A stretch of 64,000 bases of DNA. Source: a virus. The translations under genes were made by a program, and so were the position numbers. The notes beneath the pieces are model-generated. The model had not been told where the DNA came from. It saw only the letters and a list, made by a program, of their open reading frames with translations, and made no database searches. Below are positions 56,055 to 63,457 of this stretch, piece by piece; positions within the stretch are counted from its first letter, which is position 1; each line of letters starts with the position of its first letter. The stretch is taken from positions 62,001 through 126,000 of the IMG/VR virus record IMGVR_UViG_3300010885_020782; one strand, 5' to 3'.

Positions 56055-56636
56055 ATGACTAGCCCTTACTACAAGAGCAACATCACCCTACCAAAGGATG
56101 TAGTTGCAGCATTTAAAAAGATTGATGACGATGTCATCAAGCGAAATGAATATATTAAAGCCCTACGGAAAAACTCGTGGAGCCTTCAAGCCATTGCTGA
56201 TGCAGCAGGTGGATTGACCCGTGAGCGAGTCCGACAGATTATTAATAATGACTACGAGAACGCAGATAAGTTACGAGCATCTGTCTCAGGACTTCCGATG
56301 CCACTACCCCCTCTTAAGCCTGTAAAGGTTCCAAGAGTTGTAATCAACCCGTCTGCCAAGACTATTTCACGATTACTCGAACTTCAGCCACAAGCGCAGA
56401 AAGTTCGCTCGCACTCCCCTAAGTATCGTAAGCAAGCAGAGGAATACACATCTCTTATTAATTACGCACTTACTGTTGAGAAAGTCAATCTTAGTAACTT
56501 GGCTCGACATCTAGGAGTAACACATGGTTCACTACGATTCCGTTTGGCACGCTATGGATATTTGAAGAACCATAACTCAGATAGCACTTGCTACAAGCCA
56601 ATCTTAAAAAAGAATCGTTATGTCCTCCAGTCCTAA
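56055..56636 (+). CDS. Two-HTH regulator with sigma-region-4-like recognition helix
   Basis: The 193-residue protein is the closest paralogue of the 14974 regulator: first HTH YIKALRKNSWSLQAIADAAG then LTRERVRQI (R56-I62), second HTH VNLSNLARHLGVTHGSLRFR, then STCYKPILKKNR. The upstream gap has TTGCATCCC...TATGTCT and a CRP-half-like TGTGATGTAAT. GAAAGGAAAAGAAAA precedes the ATG. Confidence 0.75.
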   Translation: MTSPYYKSNITLPKDVVAAFKKIDDDVIKRNEYIKALRKNSWSLQAIADAAGGLTRERVRQIINNDYENADKLRASVSGLPMPLPPLKPVKVPRVVINPSAKTISRLLELQPQAQKVRSHSPKYRKQAEEYTSLINYALTVEKVNLSNLARHLGVTHGSLRFRLARYGYLKNHNSDSTCYKPILKKNRYVLQS

Positions 56637-56796
56637 TGAACACTCACTCAAACCTAAGTTTGGTTGGGGTCACGAAGAAGCGCTACGCAATCAAAAAGAA
56701 GCGATTGCTGTGCAAGTTGAGCAACTTGAAGTTGATTCATCTTGGCGCCCAAACGAAGTAATTAGGTATGTAGCACGACTAATTCGTAATCTTTAG
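56620..56796 (+). CDS. 58-residue hypothetical protein
   Basis: MSSSPNEHSLKPKFGWGHEE and a helical C-terminus (VIRYVARLIRNL). It overlaps the regulator by 17 bases and ends before a terminator. Confidence 0.55.
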   Translation: MSSSPNEHSLKPKFGWGHEEALRNQKEAIAVQVEQLEVDSSWRPNEVIRYVARLIRNL

Positions 56797-56811
56797 TCCA
56801 TCCGTCAACGA

Positions 56812-56837
56812 GAAAGGCTCCCTTCGGGGGGCCTTTC
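56812..56837 (+). terminator. Rho-independent terminator
   Basis: GAAAGGCTCCC-TTCG-GGGGGCCTTTC stem-loop followed by TTAC. Confidence 0.75.
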
Positions 56838-56855
56838 TTACTATAAACTGCATAT

Positions 56856-56993
56856 ATGGAACGACTAGACCACGAAGCGATAAAAGAAGCGCAAGAACAA
56901 CGAGAGCAACTTGATAAGTTAGATGTTAAAGAGTTGTGGAAAAAATTAGATTTATTAATTCCAAAGGACCTAACTCAGGATTTGACAGCCTAA
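56856..56993 (+). CDS. 45-residue helical protein
   Basis: MERLDHEAIKEAQEQREQLD and a second helix with LWKKLDLLIPKDL. A coiled coil is likely. No ribosome binding site is seen before the ATG, so leaderless start is possible. Confidence 0.5.
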   Translation: MERLDHEAIKEAQEQREQLDKLDVKELWKKLDLLIPKDLTQDLTA

Positions 56994-57017
56994 ACAAAGA
57001 AAGGTAGCCTAGGGACA

Positions 57018-57302
57018 ATGACAAAAAAGACCTATGAAAAGTGCTCACACTGCTCTAAAAAATTAGAGCGCACACCCTACGGAAACCCCGAGGATACTCT
57101 TCTAGTAAAACTAGATGGAGGCTACGCATCGTTTGTTGACACCATTGTTTGTAGCAGACAAGAACTTGCCACTTGGCCATTTACTCACCATCTCTGCCAC
57201 GAGTGCGCCCACGAACTTATGGTGTGGCTCAATGTTCCACTCAACAAAATCAAACGCTGGCATCAAAAACAACCTGACGCTGATTACTGCGATGGTTGGT
57301 AA
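57018..57302 (+). CDS. Zinc-binding hypothetical protein
   Basis: The 94-residue protein has KCSHCSKKLERTPYG and LCHECAHELMVWL; two CxxC pairs with HxxC flank. Unrecognised. Followed at once by two leftward tRNAs. Confidence 0.6.
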   Translation: MTKKTYEKCSHCSKKLERTPYGNPEDTLLVKLDGGYASFVDTIVCSRQELATWPFTHHLCHECAHELMVWLNVPLNKIKRWHQKQPDADYCDGW

Positions 57303-57309
57303 CTAACTG

Positions 57310-57380
57310 CTCCCGAACATGGACTCGAACCACAATTCACCGCTCCAGAGGCGGTTGTCTTGCCATTAGACGATTCGGGA
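57310..57380 (-). tRNA. tRNA-Gln (CTG)
   Basis: Read leftward, TCCCGAA pairs with TTCGGGA; anticodon stem ACCGC/GCGGT encloses CTCTGGA with anticodon CTG; T arm has GTGGTTCGAGTCCAT. No CCA encoded. Confidence 0.85.
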
Positions 57381-57384
57381 ATGG

Positions 57385-57457
57385 AGCGGTTGACGGGGTT
57401 CGAACCCGCGACCTGAACCTTGGCAAGGTTCCGCGCTACCAACTGCGCTACAACCGC
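57385..57457 (-). tRNA. tRNA-Gly (GCC)
   Basis: Read leftward, GCGGTTG pairs with CAACCGC; anticodon stem GAACC/GGTTC encloses TTGCCAA with anticodon GCC; T arm CGGGTTCGAACCCCG. No CCA encoded. Four bases separate it from tRNA-Gln. Confidence 0.85.
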
Positions 57458-57461
57458 GTAT

Positions 57462-57776
57462 TTAAATATCTCCTTTGTTATTCTTAAAATTCTCTTTGCC
57501 TTTTTCTGTCGGGTAAAAGTGCGCTTCTAAGTTTTCATCATATTCTACAGAAATTAAACCTTCTTCGTATAAACTAAGAAGTGCTTGATTTGTGTCTGAC
57601 ATCATTAGTTCATATAACTCAAAGTTTTTTTCTTTCATCATTTTATAATTACAGATGTAAACAATATCGCCATCTTCATCAAAGCCATCTTCTTCTAATA
57701 TACCCTCTTCAATAAGATAGTCAATGTAGTCATACATATCGTCTTCATCTTCAAAGTCTCGGCCAAAAGCGTGCAT
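57462..57776 (-). CDS. Acidic protein with winged-helix-like segment
   Basis: The 104-residue acidic protein has IDYLIEEGILEEDGFDEDGD and LLSLYEEGLISVEYDENLEA, reminiscent of a winged-helix repeat. Unrecognised. Confidence 0.5.
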   Translation of the reverse strand: MHAFGRDFEDEDDMYDYIDYLIEEGILEEDGFDEDGDIVYICNYKMMKEKNFELYELMMSDTNQALLSLYEEGLISVEYDENLEAHFYPTEKGKENFKNNKGDI

Positions 57777-57804
57777 ACCTAATACTATCCTCTATACTAG
57801 GGAT

Positions 57805-58050
57805 ATGACCTACGCGAAGATGTTTAAAGATGACGTAAATGTCTACCCTCATACCAACGGCGGAGTTGTCTGCGCCATGTGTTATTTCTGTGACGACACA
57901 GAGCCTTACTACAAAGCAGAGTCAACTCAAGAAATGATTGACCATCTCAAGGCGCATCAGAAAATTGGGCACAAGATGCCAGATGATATTTTTGAACGTC
58001 TCTTACAAGACGACCAGCAAAACTATCCTAATCAAAAACCTAAAGAGTAA
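57805..58050 (+). CDS. CxxC protein
   Basis: An 81-residue protein with VVCAMCYFCDDTEP and a later HLKAHQKIGH: C-C plus two histidines, a possible C2H2-like zinc site. Convergent with the fibre gene. Confidence 0.6.
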   Translation: MTYAKMFKDDVNVYPHTNGGVVCAMCYFCDDTEPYYKAESTQEMIDHLKAHQKIGHKMPDDIFERLLQDDQQNYPNQKPKE

Positions 58051-58058
58051 CTAAATCT

Positions 58059-59234
58059 TTATGCTAACCCAAGTGTAGTAATTGTTCCTGAAGAGCCTCT
58101 GTATTTAAGGGCTCCTGCTTCTACATAGATAATGCCACCACCTGAAAGACTTGCAGTGGGGGCTGTTCCATTTTGCATAAGAAGTCTATCGGCGTTGATG
58201 TATTGGAAGTAGTCAATAGAACCTGTAGAACCACCAGTGCCTGAGAGGGCAACTAGGGTTGAGTTTGGTTTGTCATAAACACAGTCAATAATTGAGTAGA
58301 ACCCAGAGAGACTTACTCTTGCAACGTTTGCTCCAGATGGAATAAGAATGTTTAAGTTAGATAAAGTAACAACTGTTCCAGCACTGGTAGTAACAGCATT
58401 TCCAGTAGTAGTTGATGGGAATACTAGAGAGTTAGACATTGCTAAAGTTCCAGCAGTTACAGTAGCAACTAAGACCTGTGGAGAGTTTCTTACGATTACA
58501 GTAGCAGAAGCATTACTTACAACAAGGCCCCAGATTGAGGTAGCGTTAAAAATAACTCCTGTTGCAGTAGCACCACTGATTGTTACGCCACTAGCGCATT
58601 GTAAGGAGCAACCTGTTACTTCTAGATAGCCAGTATTAGTAACAGTCATTTGAGTATCTACTGTTGAGTTGTACAGATAAACTGGTTGTGTTGTATTTAC
58701 AACTAAGTTAGTCATCTTTATGCCAGTAAAGCGAGCAGTAGCAGTAACTGTTACAGTTCCAGCAATCGCTGTGTTAGCACCAAGAGCACCTGGAGCAATA
58801 ATATAAACGCCCGTAGATACAGCCACGTTTTCCGTATAAGTACCTGGGTGAACAATAATTGTTCGTCTATCGGATACGCCAACGGCTGCCACAGCAATTT
58901 CCATGGCTTTAGTAATAGATGCAACTGGGTTTAACATATCTCCGTTACCAGTAGTGTTGTTTCCGTCTACTTGGCTAACATGAATCTCATAGTCATAGCC
59001 AGCAAAATTTGTTCCAGTCGCACCAGTCGCACCCGTCGGACCAGCAGGTCCAGTATCACCAGTAGAGCCGCCAGGACCAGTTGCACCCGTCGGACCTTGC
59101 GGACCAGCCACAGTGCTTGCTAACCCTCTAGGACCTGTCGGCCCTTGCGACCCCTGTGGACCAGCAACGCCTAAAGAAACTACAACATCTGAACTATCTA
59201 TTTGAACTGTTACTTCGTTATTATTTGTAGTCAT
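58059..59234 (-). CDS. Collagen-like tail fibre / adhesin
   Basis: The 391-residue protein has an N-terminal strand region, then about 17 Gly-X-Y triplets ([29 protein letters not shown]; residues 24-74), then a long Ser/Thr/Val-rich beta-helix-like region and a C-terminal knob. It fits a phage fibre that binds the host surface. It overlaps its upstream partner by four bases. Confidence 0.75.
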   Translation of the reverse strand: MTTNNNEVTVQIDSSDVVVSLGVAGPQGSQGPTGPRGLASTVAGPQGPTGATGPGGSTGDTGPAGPTGATGATGTNFAGYDYEIHVSQVDGNNTTGNGDMLNPVASITKAMEIAVAAVGVSDRRTIIVHPGTYTENVAVSTGVYIIAPGALGANTAIAGTVTVTATARFTGIKMTNLVVNTTQPVYLYNSTVDTQMTVTNTGYLEVTGCSLQCASGVTISGATATGVIFNATSIWGLVVSNASATVIVRNSPQVLVATVTAGTLAMSNSLVFPSTTTGNAVTTSAGTVVTLSNLNILIPSGANVARVSLSGFYSIIDCVYDKPNSTLVALSGTGGSTGSIDYFQYINADRLLMQNGTAPTASLSGGGIIYVEAGALKYRGSSGTITTLGLA

Positions 59235-59575
59235 CGAGTCACCTCTGGTGTAACAATAAACTTTCCTTCAAGTAATCTTGTTACTTCCCCTGTTGTATTA
59301 ATAAGTTCTAAATCATAAACGTGGCTTCCAGCAGGAAACCCTGCTGTAGTTACTGCACTAATAGAAATTGAAATAGTCCCAGCAGTTCCACCAAGAGTTA
59401 TACCACTGCCACTCGTGAGGCTTACCAAAGTAGAATCTGATTCGTAGCGCTCTCTAACCTGCATTCTGGCAGTCCACCCCGTGATATTGACAGTATTTTT
59501 GCCAATTCTATATGTCAGGGTTCGCTGAAAAGTCGAGCCTCGCGGGCACACAAGATTTGCAATACCAGGTTTCAT
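59231..59575 (-). CDS. Fibre-associated BppU-like protein
   Basis: The 114-residue beta-rich protein ([41 protein letters not shown]) resembles small baseplate or fibre N-terminal domains. It is translationally coupled to the collagen-like fibre. Confidence 0.6.
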   Translation of the reverse strand: MKPGIANLVCPRGSTFQRTLTYRIGKNTVNITGWTARMQVRERYESDSTLVSLTSGSGITLGGTAGTISISISAVTTAGFPAGSHVYDLELINTTGEVTRLLEGKFIVTPEVTR

Positions 59576-59643
59576 TGGCTCTCTTCCAAAAAAATAACGG
59601 AAACTTCCCCAATTTTACCCCACTACCCACCCTCCTACTTTCT

Positions 59644-59702
59644 TCTTCCGCCGTTTATAACGGAAAGGGAGCGCGAAAAAAAGCAGTTTGTATTGTATAA
59701 AA
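59644..59702 (+). repeat. TATAACGGAAAG(A/G)GAGCGCGAAAA element, copy 1
   Basis: A pyrimidine tract, TATAACGGAAAGGGAGCGCG and then TTGTATTGTATAA lie between two leftward genes. Copies 2 and 3 lie at 60520 and 61360 upstream of rightward genes; here no rightward gene follows. Confidence 0.6.
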
Positions 59703-60248
59703 CTACTTATTTTGTTCGTAATAGGTAAAAGGCTCTGATGTATAAATGTCATTTATTGCAGCAATCTCAAGAGCATCTAAGTAACTAGCCCCAGCGTAGA
59801 GAGCGCCGATGGCATACTTAGAGCCACTACCAATTCCATAGATTCCATCATCTCTCATCGAGACGGTGTTTGAATTATCTATTTCGTAAATGACTCCACG
59901 GATAGCAATAAGGAAAAGATAGCCAGCATCCTTATCATTTTTGTCCTGCTCGTAGTCGCCATCTTCAAGGCACTGACGCAGACTCGGGGATACTACTGTC
60001 ACCATAAAGTTGAAAAGGTTATTCTCTCTATTAGCCCTACTTTTCTTAGGAGGCACAGGCGGGTCCCAAACGTGCTGAATGATGTCGCAAGCATCGGCGT
60101 CCCCAGAACCAGCAATTAGGTATTCACCACGCTCGGTAATTTTCTCAACCCACTTGTGGTGGTAGGGGCGACCAGTCTCACCAGTTGTTCGGCTATCAGA
60201 GGCTAGCCAACATCCCGTTTCAAACTGCATACCAATTATTGTTGTCAT
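59703..60248 (-). CDS. Proteasome-like (T1-family) Ntn hydrolase, second copy
   Basis: The 181-residue protein begins MTTIIGMQFETGCWLASDSR: Thr1 and Asp at position 17 after Met removal, then EKITERGEYLIAGSGD and GIYGIGSGSKYAIGAL, in the same order as the 26280 protein. It is coupled to a membrane protein by a four-base overlap. Two divergent copies in one phage could form one mixed ring or act separately; both ideas are inference. Confidence 0.72.
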   Translation of the reverse strand: MTTIIGMQFETGCWLASDSRTTGETGRPYHHKWVEKITERGEYLIAGSGDADACDIIQHVWDPPVPPKKSRANRENNLFNFMVTVVSPSLRQCLEDGDYEQDKNDKDAGYLFLIAIRGVIYEIDNSNTVSMRDDGIYGIGSGSKYAIGALYAGASYLDALEIAAINDIYTSEPFTYYEQNK

Positions 60249-60478
60249 AGTGGTATTTCGTTTACTTTTTCTTTTGACCAGTGAATGTAGGAGCGGATGT
60301 AGACAATGGCATATGCCAGCGCCGAAAAGATAAAGCCATATTGGTCAGTAATCAAGGCATAGGCAATCCATAGGCACTCGTTAAAAAGCAGAACAAGCCA
60401 GCCCCAGATGGTCTTACGACCAACAAAGTAAATCCCGCCCACGCCAATTACAGCCAACAGCCAAGACCCATACTCCAT
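60245..60478 (-). CDS. Multi-helix small membrane protein
   Basis: A 77-residue protein with three or four hydrophobic segments (WLLAVIGVGGIYFVG, WGWLVLLFNECLWIAYAL, FIFSALAYAIVYI). Unrecognised; it is the first gene of a pair with the T1-like hydrolase. Confidence 0.6.
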   Translation of the reverse strand: MEYGSWLLAVIGVGGIYFVGRKTIWGWLVLLFNECLWIAYALITDQYGFIFSALAYAIVYIRSYIHWSKEKVNEIPL

Positions 60479-60519
60479 TACCATCCCCCCATCCTACACC
60501 CCTCCCCCTCTTTTTTGCC

Positions 60520-60574
60520 TCTTCCTCTTATAACGGAAAGGGAGCGCAAAAAGTTGAACTTTTTATTGTATAAG
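60520..60574 (+). repeat. TATAACGGAAAG element, copy 2
   Basis: TTCCTCTTATAACGGAAAGGG then AAAGTTGAACTTTTTATTGTATAA. The TTGAAC (60554) and TACGAT (about 60578) form a promoter for the next gene. Confidence 0.6.
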
Positions 60575-60589
60575 TGCTACGATTTGAAT

Positions 60590-60838
60590 ATGGCGCATAA
60601 ACGAATAACAGATAAAGAGTTACGCAAAAGAGGTTATATGACCTCTGACGAATTTGTAGACACACTGGTTCCAGGACTTAAGGAATACCTTTCTAAGAAT
60701 TGGGGGGTTCACAACAAGAATGAACTTCACCATCCAGAGGACCTCATCTCAAATGTCTCTATTTATATAGAAGCGGCGTATCACATTATTGTTGATTTTG
60801 GTGTTGCTCCAATAGAAGAAAAAGAGGATGAAAATTGA
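60590..60838 (+). CDS. Hypothetical protein, leaderless
   Basis: An 82-residue protein (MAHKRITDKELRKRGYMTSD...) with a helical fold. The TACGAT -10 box ends seven bases before ATG 60590, so the transcript should be leaderless; a TTG upstream is rejected. Unrecognised. Confidence 0.55.
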   Translation: MAHKRITDKELRKRGYMTSDEFVDTLVPGLKEYLSKNWGVHNKNELHHPEDLISNVSIYIEAAYHIIVDFGVAPIEEKEDEN

Positions 60839-61029
60839 TTACGATAACTTGTATATTTCTTACTTGGTATTTGACCAAGGTTTACTACACTCGCTCTCTT
60901 ACTATAAAAACTAATACTTCTTTAGAAAAGCGCGGGCTGGTAGAGGCTAAATGTTCTAAGTGCTCTCAGGTAATTGTTACCAAAGAAGAGAACCTTCGCA
61001 CACCATTTTATTGCTCTGTATGTAAGTAG
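60835..61029 (+). CDS. Membrane-anchored zinc ribbon
   Basis: TTG 60835 overlaps the stop (ATTGA). A hydrophobic helix (TITCIFLTWYL) is followed by KCSKCSQVIVTKEE and YCSVCK. A zinc ribbon tethered to the membrane is unusual; an internal start would remove the helix. Confidence 0.5.
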   Translation: MITITCIFLTWYLTKVYYTRSLTIKTNTSLEKRGLVEAKCSKCSQVIVTKEENLRTPFYCSVCK

Positions 61030-61037
61030 GAGTCGAG

Positions 61038-61154
61038 ATGACACACGAACACGACTTTATTAAAGACCTAGACGGACAAGTAACCTGCTCTTTATGCGGA
61101 GCAATGGATGATAAAAGAACAGATATGTTTGAGAAGCAAGTGGACTTTGAATAA
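61038..61154 (+). CDS. 38-residue CxxC protein
   Basis: MTHEHDFIKDLDGQVTCSLC then GAMDDKRTD. The stop overlaps the next ATG (TAATG). Confidence 0.5.
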   Translation: MTHEHDFIKDLDGQVTCSLCGAMDDKRTDMFEKQVDFE

Positions 61155-61339
61155 TGGCTGACCCTAATCAGACCTCCGAACGAGGCGACTGGGTTTGTCC
61201 CTGCTCTGGATGTCAGAAGGCACGCAAAACAGCCTTTGCCGAGGTGCTAGCCCTACTCAATGCCACAGGCGACATTATGTATAACGTCCACGCTGTCAGG
61301 GAACTTATCACCCCCAAACCACCCAAACCTCGCACCTAA
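61154..61339 (+). CDS. 61-residue protein with CPCSGC
   Basis: WVCPCSGCQKARKTAFAEVL and a Pro-rich end. Possible zinc knuckle. Unrecognised. Confidence 0.55.
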   Translation: MADPNQTSERGDWVCPCSGCQKARKTAFAEVLALLNATGDIMYNVHAVRELITPKPPKPRT

Positions 61340-61359
61340 CCTCCCCCCTTCCCCTCCTT

Positions 61360-61420
61360 TTTTCCGCTTCCTCCTATAACGGAAAGAGAGCGCGAAAAGT
61401 TGCACTTTTCATTGTATAGA
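61360..61420 (+). repeat. TATAACGGAAAG element, copy 3
   Basis: TTCCTCCTATAACGGAAAGAG, GCGCG and AAAAGTTGCACTTTTCATTGTATA. TTGCAC with TACCAT 17 bp later drives the 61461 gene. Confidence 0.6.
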
Positions 61421-61460
61421 CTTACCATATTCTCAAGACAAATGACGAAAGGACTTAAAA

Positions 61461-61847
61461 ATGGAAACACTACAAGACATCATTACAAACAAAACCTGTA
61501 AAAGCACAATTGCTGGCTGGGTTTGGTATTGCGATAGTTGCGATACCCACGGAAACGCAAACTCAAGTGGTGAAGCAGAGTATCTAGCAAAGTCACACGC
61601 AAAGTACTACTCATGGATTGATGACAATGATGAAGATTTAGACCCTCCTTCATTTACAGAGATGGATGTCTCTGAAAGAGAAAAAGAGCATAACTGGTCT
61701 TACGAATGTTTAGGCGCTACTTACATTATTGATGTAACTGAGAACATTACTTATAACTATGGAGATGACTACGAAGATAAAACTCCAAACAAACCTTATG
61801 ATGTAGATAAGGCAATGTGGCTTAAAAAATACTTTGGCGTTGAGTAG
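61461..61847 (+). CDS. Hypothetical acidic protein
   Basis: A 128-residue acidic protein with WYCDSCDTHG and a DED-rich middle. ACGAAAGGAC precedes the ATG. Unrecognised; overlaps the next gene by one base. Confidence 0.6.
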   Translation: METLQDIITNKTCKSTIAGWVWYCDSCDTHGNANSSGEAEYLAKSHAKYYSWIDDNDEDLDPPSFTEMDVSEREKEHNWSYECLGATYIIDVTENITYNYGDDYEDKTPNKPYDVDKAMWLKKYFGVE

Positions 61848-62374
61848 TGATTGTTCGGATACCCCAAAGAGAGTTAGAAGTCTGCTACGACTTAGCAAAA
61901 CATCGCTGGCTTGAAAAACGCGGAGGCACTAATCGCCCCAATTATCAAGCAGGTCTTGAAAACGGAAAGTTAGAACACGAACTTCTTGCCACCATAAGAA
62001 CTATGGTCGCAGAGGTGGCAGTTGCTTATGTCACTGACCAAAAGTGGAGTGTTCCTGTCTACAGTAAGCGCTTTCACAAAGAACGAGGCAAATTCTCTGA
62101 TGTTGGCGACAACATTGAAGTCCGAACAGTTCGCACCAAGGACCACGTTCCAATTTGGGAGAAAGACGCTGGCAAGGTCATCTTTGCCTGTAAAGTCCTA
62201 GACCCAGACTTCTTCTCCGAGGTGGAGGTTTACGGCTACATCCCAGCAGATGTCGCCATGCAACACGCCGAATACTTTGACTCCAGCCCAGAGATGAACG
62301 GCTGGCGTTACCCCCTCACAGCCCTCTCCGCCATTGAACCCTTCCCTCCCATTCGGGTCGCCCTCATTGACTAA
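61847..62374 (+). CDS. Possible PD-(D/E)XK-like protein
   Basis: The 175-residue protein (GTG start) has LTSHELLATIRTM-like helix, VGDNIEVRTVRTKDHVPIWE and KDAGKVIFACKVLD. The EVRTVRT...KD arrangement recalls restriction-endonuclease-fold proteins found in actinophages. The catalytic set is not certain. Confidence 0.4.
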   Translation: MIVRIPQRELEVCYDLAKHRWLEKRGGTNRPNYQAGLENGKLEHELLATIRTMVAEVAVAYVTDQKWSVPVYSKRFHKERGKFSDVGDNIEVRTVRTKDHVPIWEKDAGKVIFACKVLDPDFFSEVEVYGYIPADVAMQHAEYFDSSPEMNGWRYPLTALSAIEPFPPIRVALID

Positions 62375-62395
62375 CGGACCCAGAGCGCAGAGGAT

Positions 62396-62424
62396 TTGAC
62401 TTTCTATTCTATAACTGCTAAACT
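62396..62424 (+). promoter_or_regulatory. TTGACT-17-TAAACT promoter
   Basis: TTGACT at 62396 and TAAACT at 62419, 17 bp apart, upstream of the 62444 gene. Confidence 0.7.
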
Positions 62425-62443
62425 TGTTTTTGGAGGTAAATAA

Positions 62444-62737
62444 GTGGCAAAAGAAAAAGACATATATGACATACAAAGATATTTTCCAAAAGATATTCCA
62501 GCAGATGTCTCTGATGTCTTAGAGATAGAAGGTGTCAGACCCATAAAGGCTGGCAATAAGTTCAAGGCTCACAATGAACGGGGATTGTTTACCTTTCTAT
62601 ATGTCCAAGCAGGGCAGATAACCTGCTTCGACCCTCAAGGGCAGTTCAGAGCCCTACCTATCAGTAAGGTCAAAAGGTCGGTCAATCCCTCAAAAAGAGA
62701 GAAAGCGACTAAAAATATAAAGAAAGCCAAAGTTTGA
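62444..62737 (+). CDS. Hypothetical protein with DPQGQFRAL strand
   Basis: The 97-residue protein (GTG start after TTGGAGG) has FTFLYVQAGQITCFDPQGQF RALPISKVK, reminiscent of uncharacterised actinophage proteins of DUF7246 type. Basic tail. Confidence 0.55.
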   Translation: MAKEKDIYDIQRYFPKDIPADVSDVLEIEGVRPIKAGNKFKAHNERGLFTFLYVQAGQITCFDPQGQFRALPISKVKRSVNPSKREKATKNIKKAKV

Positions 62738-62762
62738 CATTCTATTCTAGAGGTTTTATAAT
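62734..62762 (+). promoter_or_regulatory. TTGACA-17-TATAAT promoter
   Basis: Consensus boxes at 62734 and 62757, upstream of the 62790 gene. Its spacer shares TTCTATTCTA with the promoter at 62396. Confidence 0.8.
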
Positions 62763-62789
62763 TGGGGCAACAACTACGAAAGGACGGCT

Positions 62790-62951
62790 ATGGCCTTCAT
62801 AGATACAACAGAGTTTTACGAGATTGCAGATGAAACTTGGATTCACTGCGATGCATCACAGTTTAAGTATTACTGCAAAGCACACAACGAACTAATGGGT
62901 TGCTACTACTGCGAGTTCGACTACGACAAACCTTGTGGTTGCGATGAGTAG
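62790..62951 (+). CDS. 53-residue zinc-binding protein
   Basis: MAFIDTTEFYEIADETWIHC, YYCKAHNELMGCYYCEFDYD and CGC: at least six cysteines and two histidines. AAAGGACGGCT precedes the ATG. Confidence 0.6.
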   Translation: MAFIDTTEFYEIADETWIHCDASQFKYYCKAHNELMGCYYCEFDYDKPCGCDE

Positions 62952-63066
62952 CAATGTCTCAGCCAATCGCAGAGTAATCTGCCCTGAGTGCAAGAAAGAG
63001 ATTGAAGTTCGCTCTGGCTTTGCACACTTCACACTAGTTAGACATATGAAAGAGCATAAAGAATGA
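62944..63066 (+). CDS. 40-residue C2H2 zinc finger
   Basis: VICPECKKEIEVRSGFAHFT and LVRHMKEHKE give C-C...H-H, a classic C2H2 spacing. Overlaps both neighbours. Confidence 0.6.
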   Translation: MSSNVSANRRVICPECKKEIEVRSGFAHFTLVRHMKEHKE

Positions 63067-63137
63067 TTATGTTCCTATTAGGTGGTCTAACTGCCACAAT
63101 TCTTATCTTTACGCTCATTTGGATAGCGTTAGGGTAA
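63063..63137 (+). CDS. 24-residue membrane peptide
   Basis: MIMFLLGGLTATILIFTLIW plus IALG: one transmembrane helix, overlapping the zinc finger stop by four bases. Confidence 0.45.
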   Translation: MIMFLLGGLTATILIFTLIWIALG

Positions 63138-63168
63138 AAATCGTCCAATATGAAGGTTATGAATAGGC

Positions 63169-63221
63169 ACCATATGTGCTTATATTCTGTATACACTTAG
63201 GTCTAAGCGTATACATATGGT
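63169..63221. promoter_or_regulatory. Nested palindromes upstream of serine recombinase (attP or operator candidate)
   Basis: A 26-bp near-perfect palindrome, GTATACACTTAG-GT-CTAAGCGTATAC (63189-63214), sits inside a wider pair ACCATATGT (63169-63177) and ACATATGGT (63213-63221). It lies 232 bp before the recombinase GTG, with a central GT dinucleotide. Confidence 0.5.
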
Positions 63222-63262
63222 AGGCTCAAACAAGCGTAAATTACGCTAGAAAAGAGGAAATG

Positions 63263-63457
63263 ATGAATATAAACTGGAAAGCACCATTCGAGTTGGCTTT
63301 TGAACTAGGTATGTATGTTCTTGGTAGCGCTTTGCTACTAATCGTTGCTTTTGTTGGTTTGGCTTTGCTAGTTGCCTTTGGTCAAGCCTTTCTTAACTTG
63401 TTTAGAAGTGGAAAGAACAAAAAGTCAACTAAGGAGATTTTCAAGGTTGTTAAGTGA
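63263..63457 (+). CDS. Membrane protein before recombinase
   Basis: A 64-residue protein with one or two helices (YVLGSALLLIVAFVGLALLV) and a basic tail. ATG 63263 is preferred (GAGG five bases away). Its stop TGA overlaps the recombinase GTG. Confidence 0.6.
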   Translation: MNINWKAPFELAFELGMYVLGSALLLIVAFVGLALLVAFGQAFLNLFRSGKNKKSTKEIFKVVK

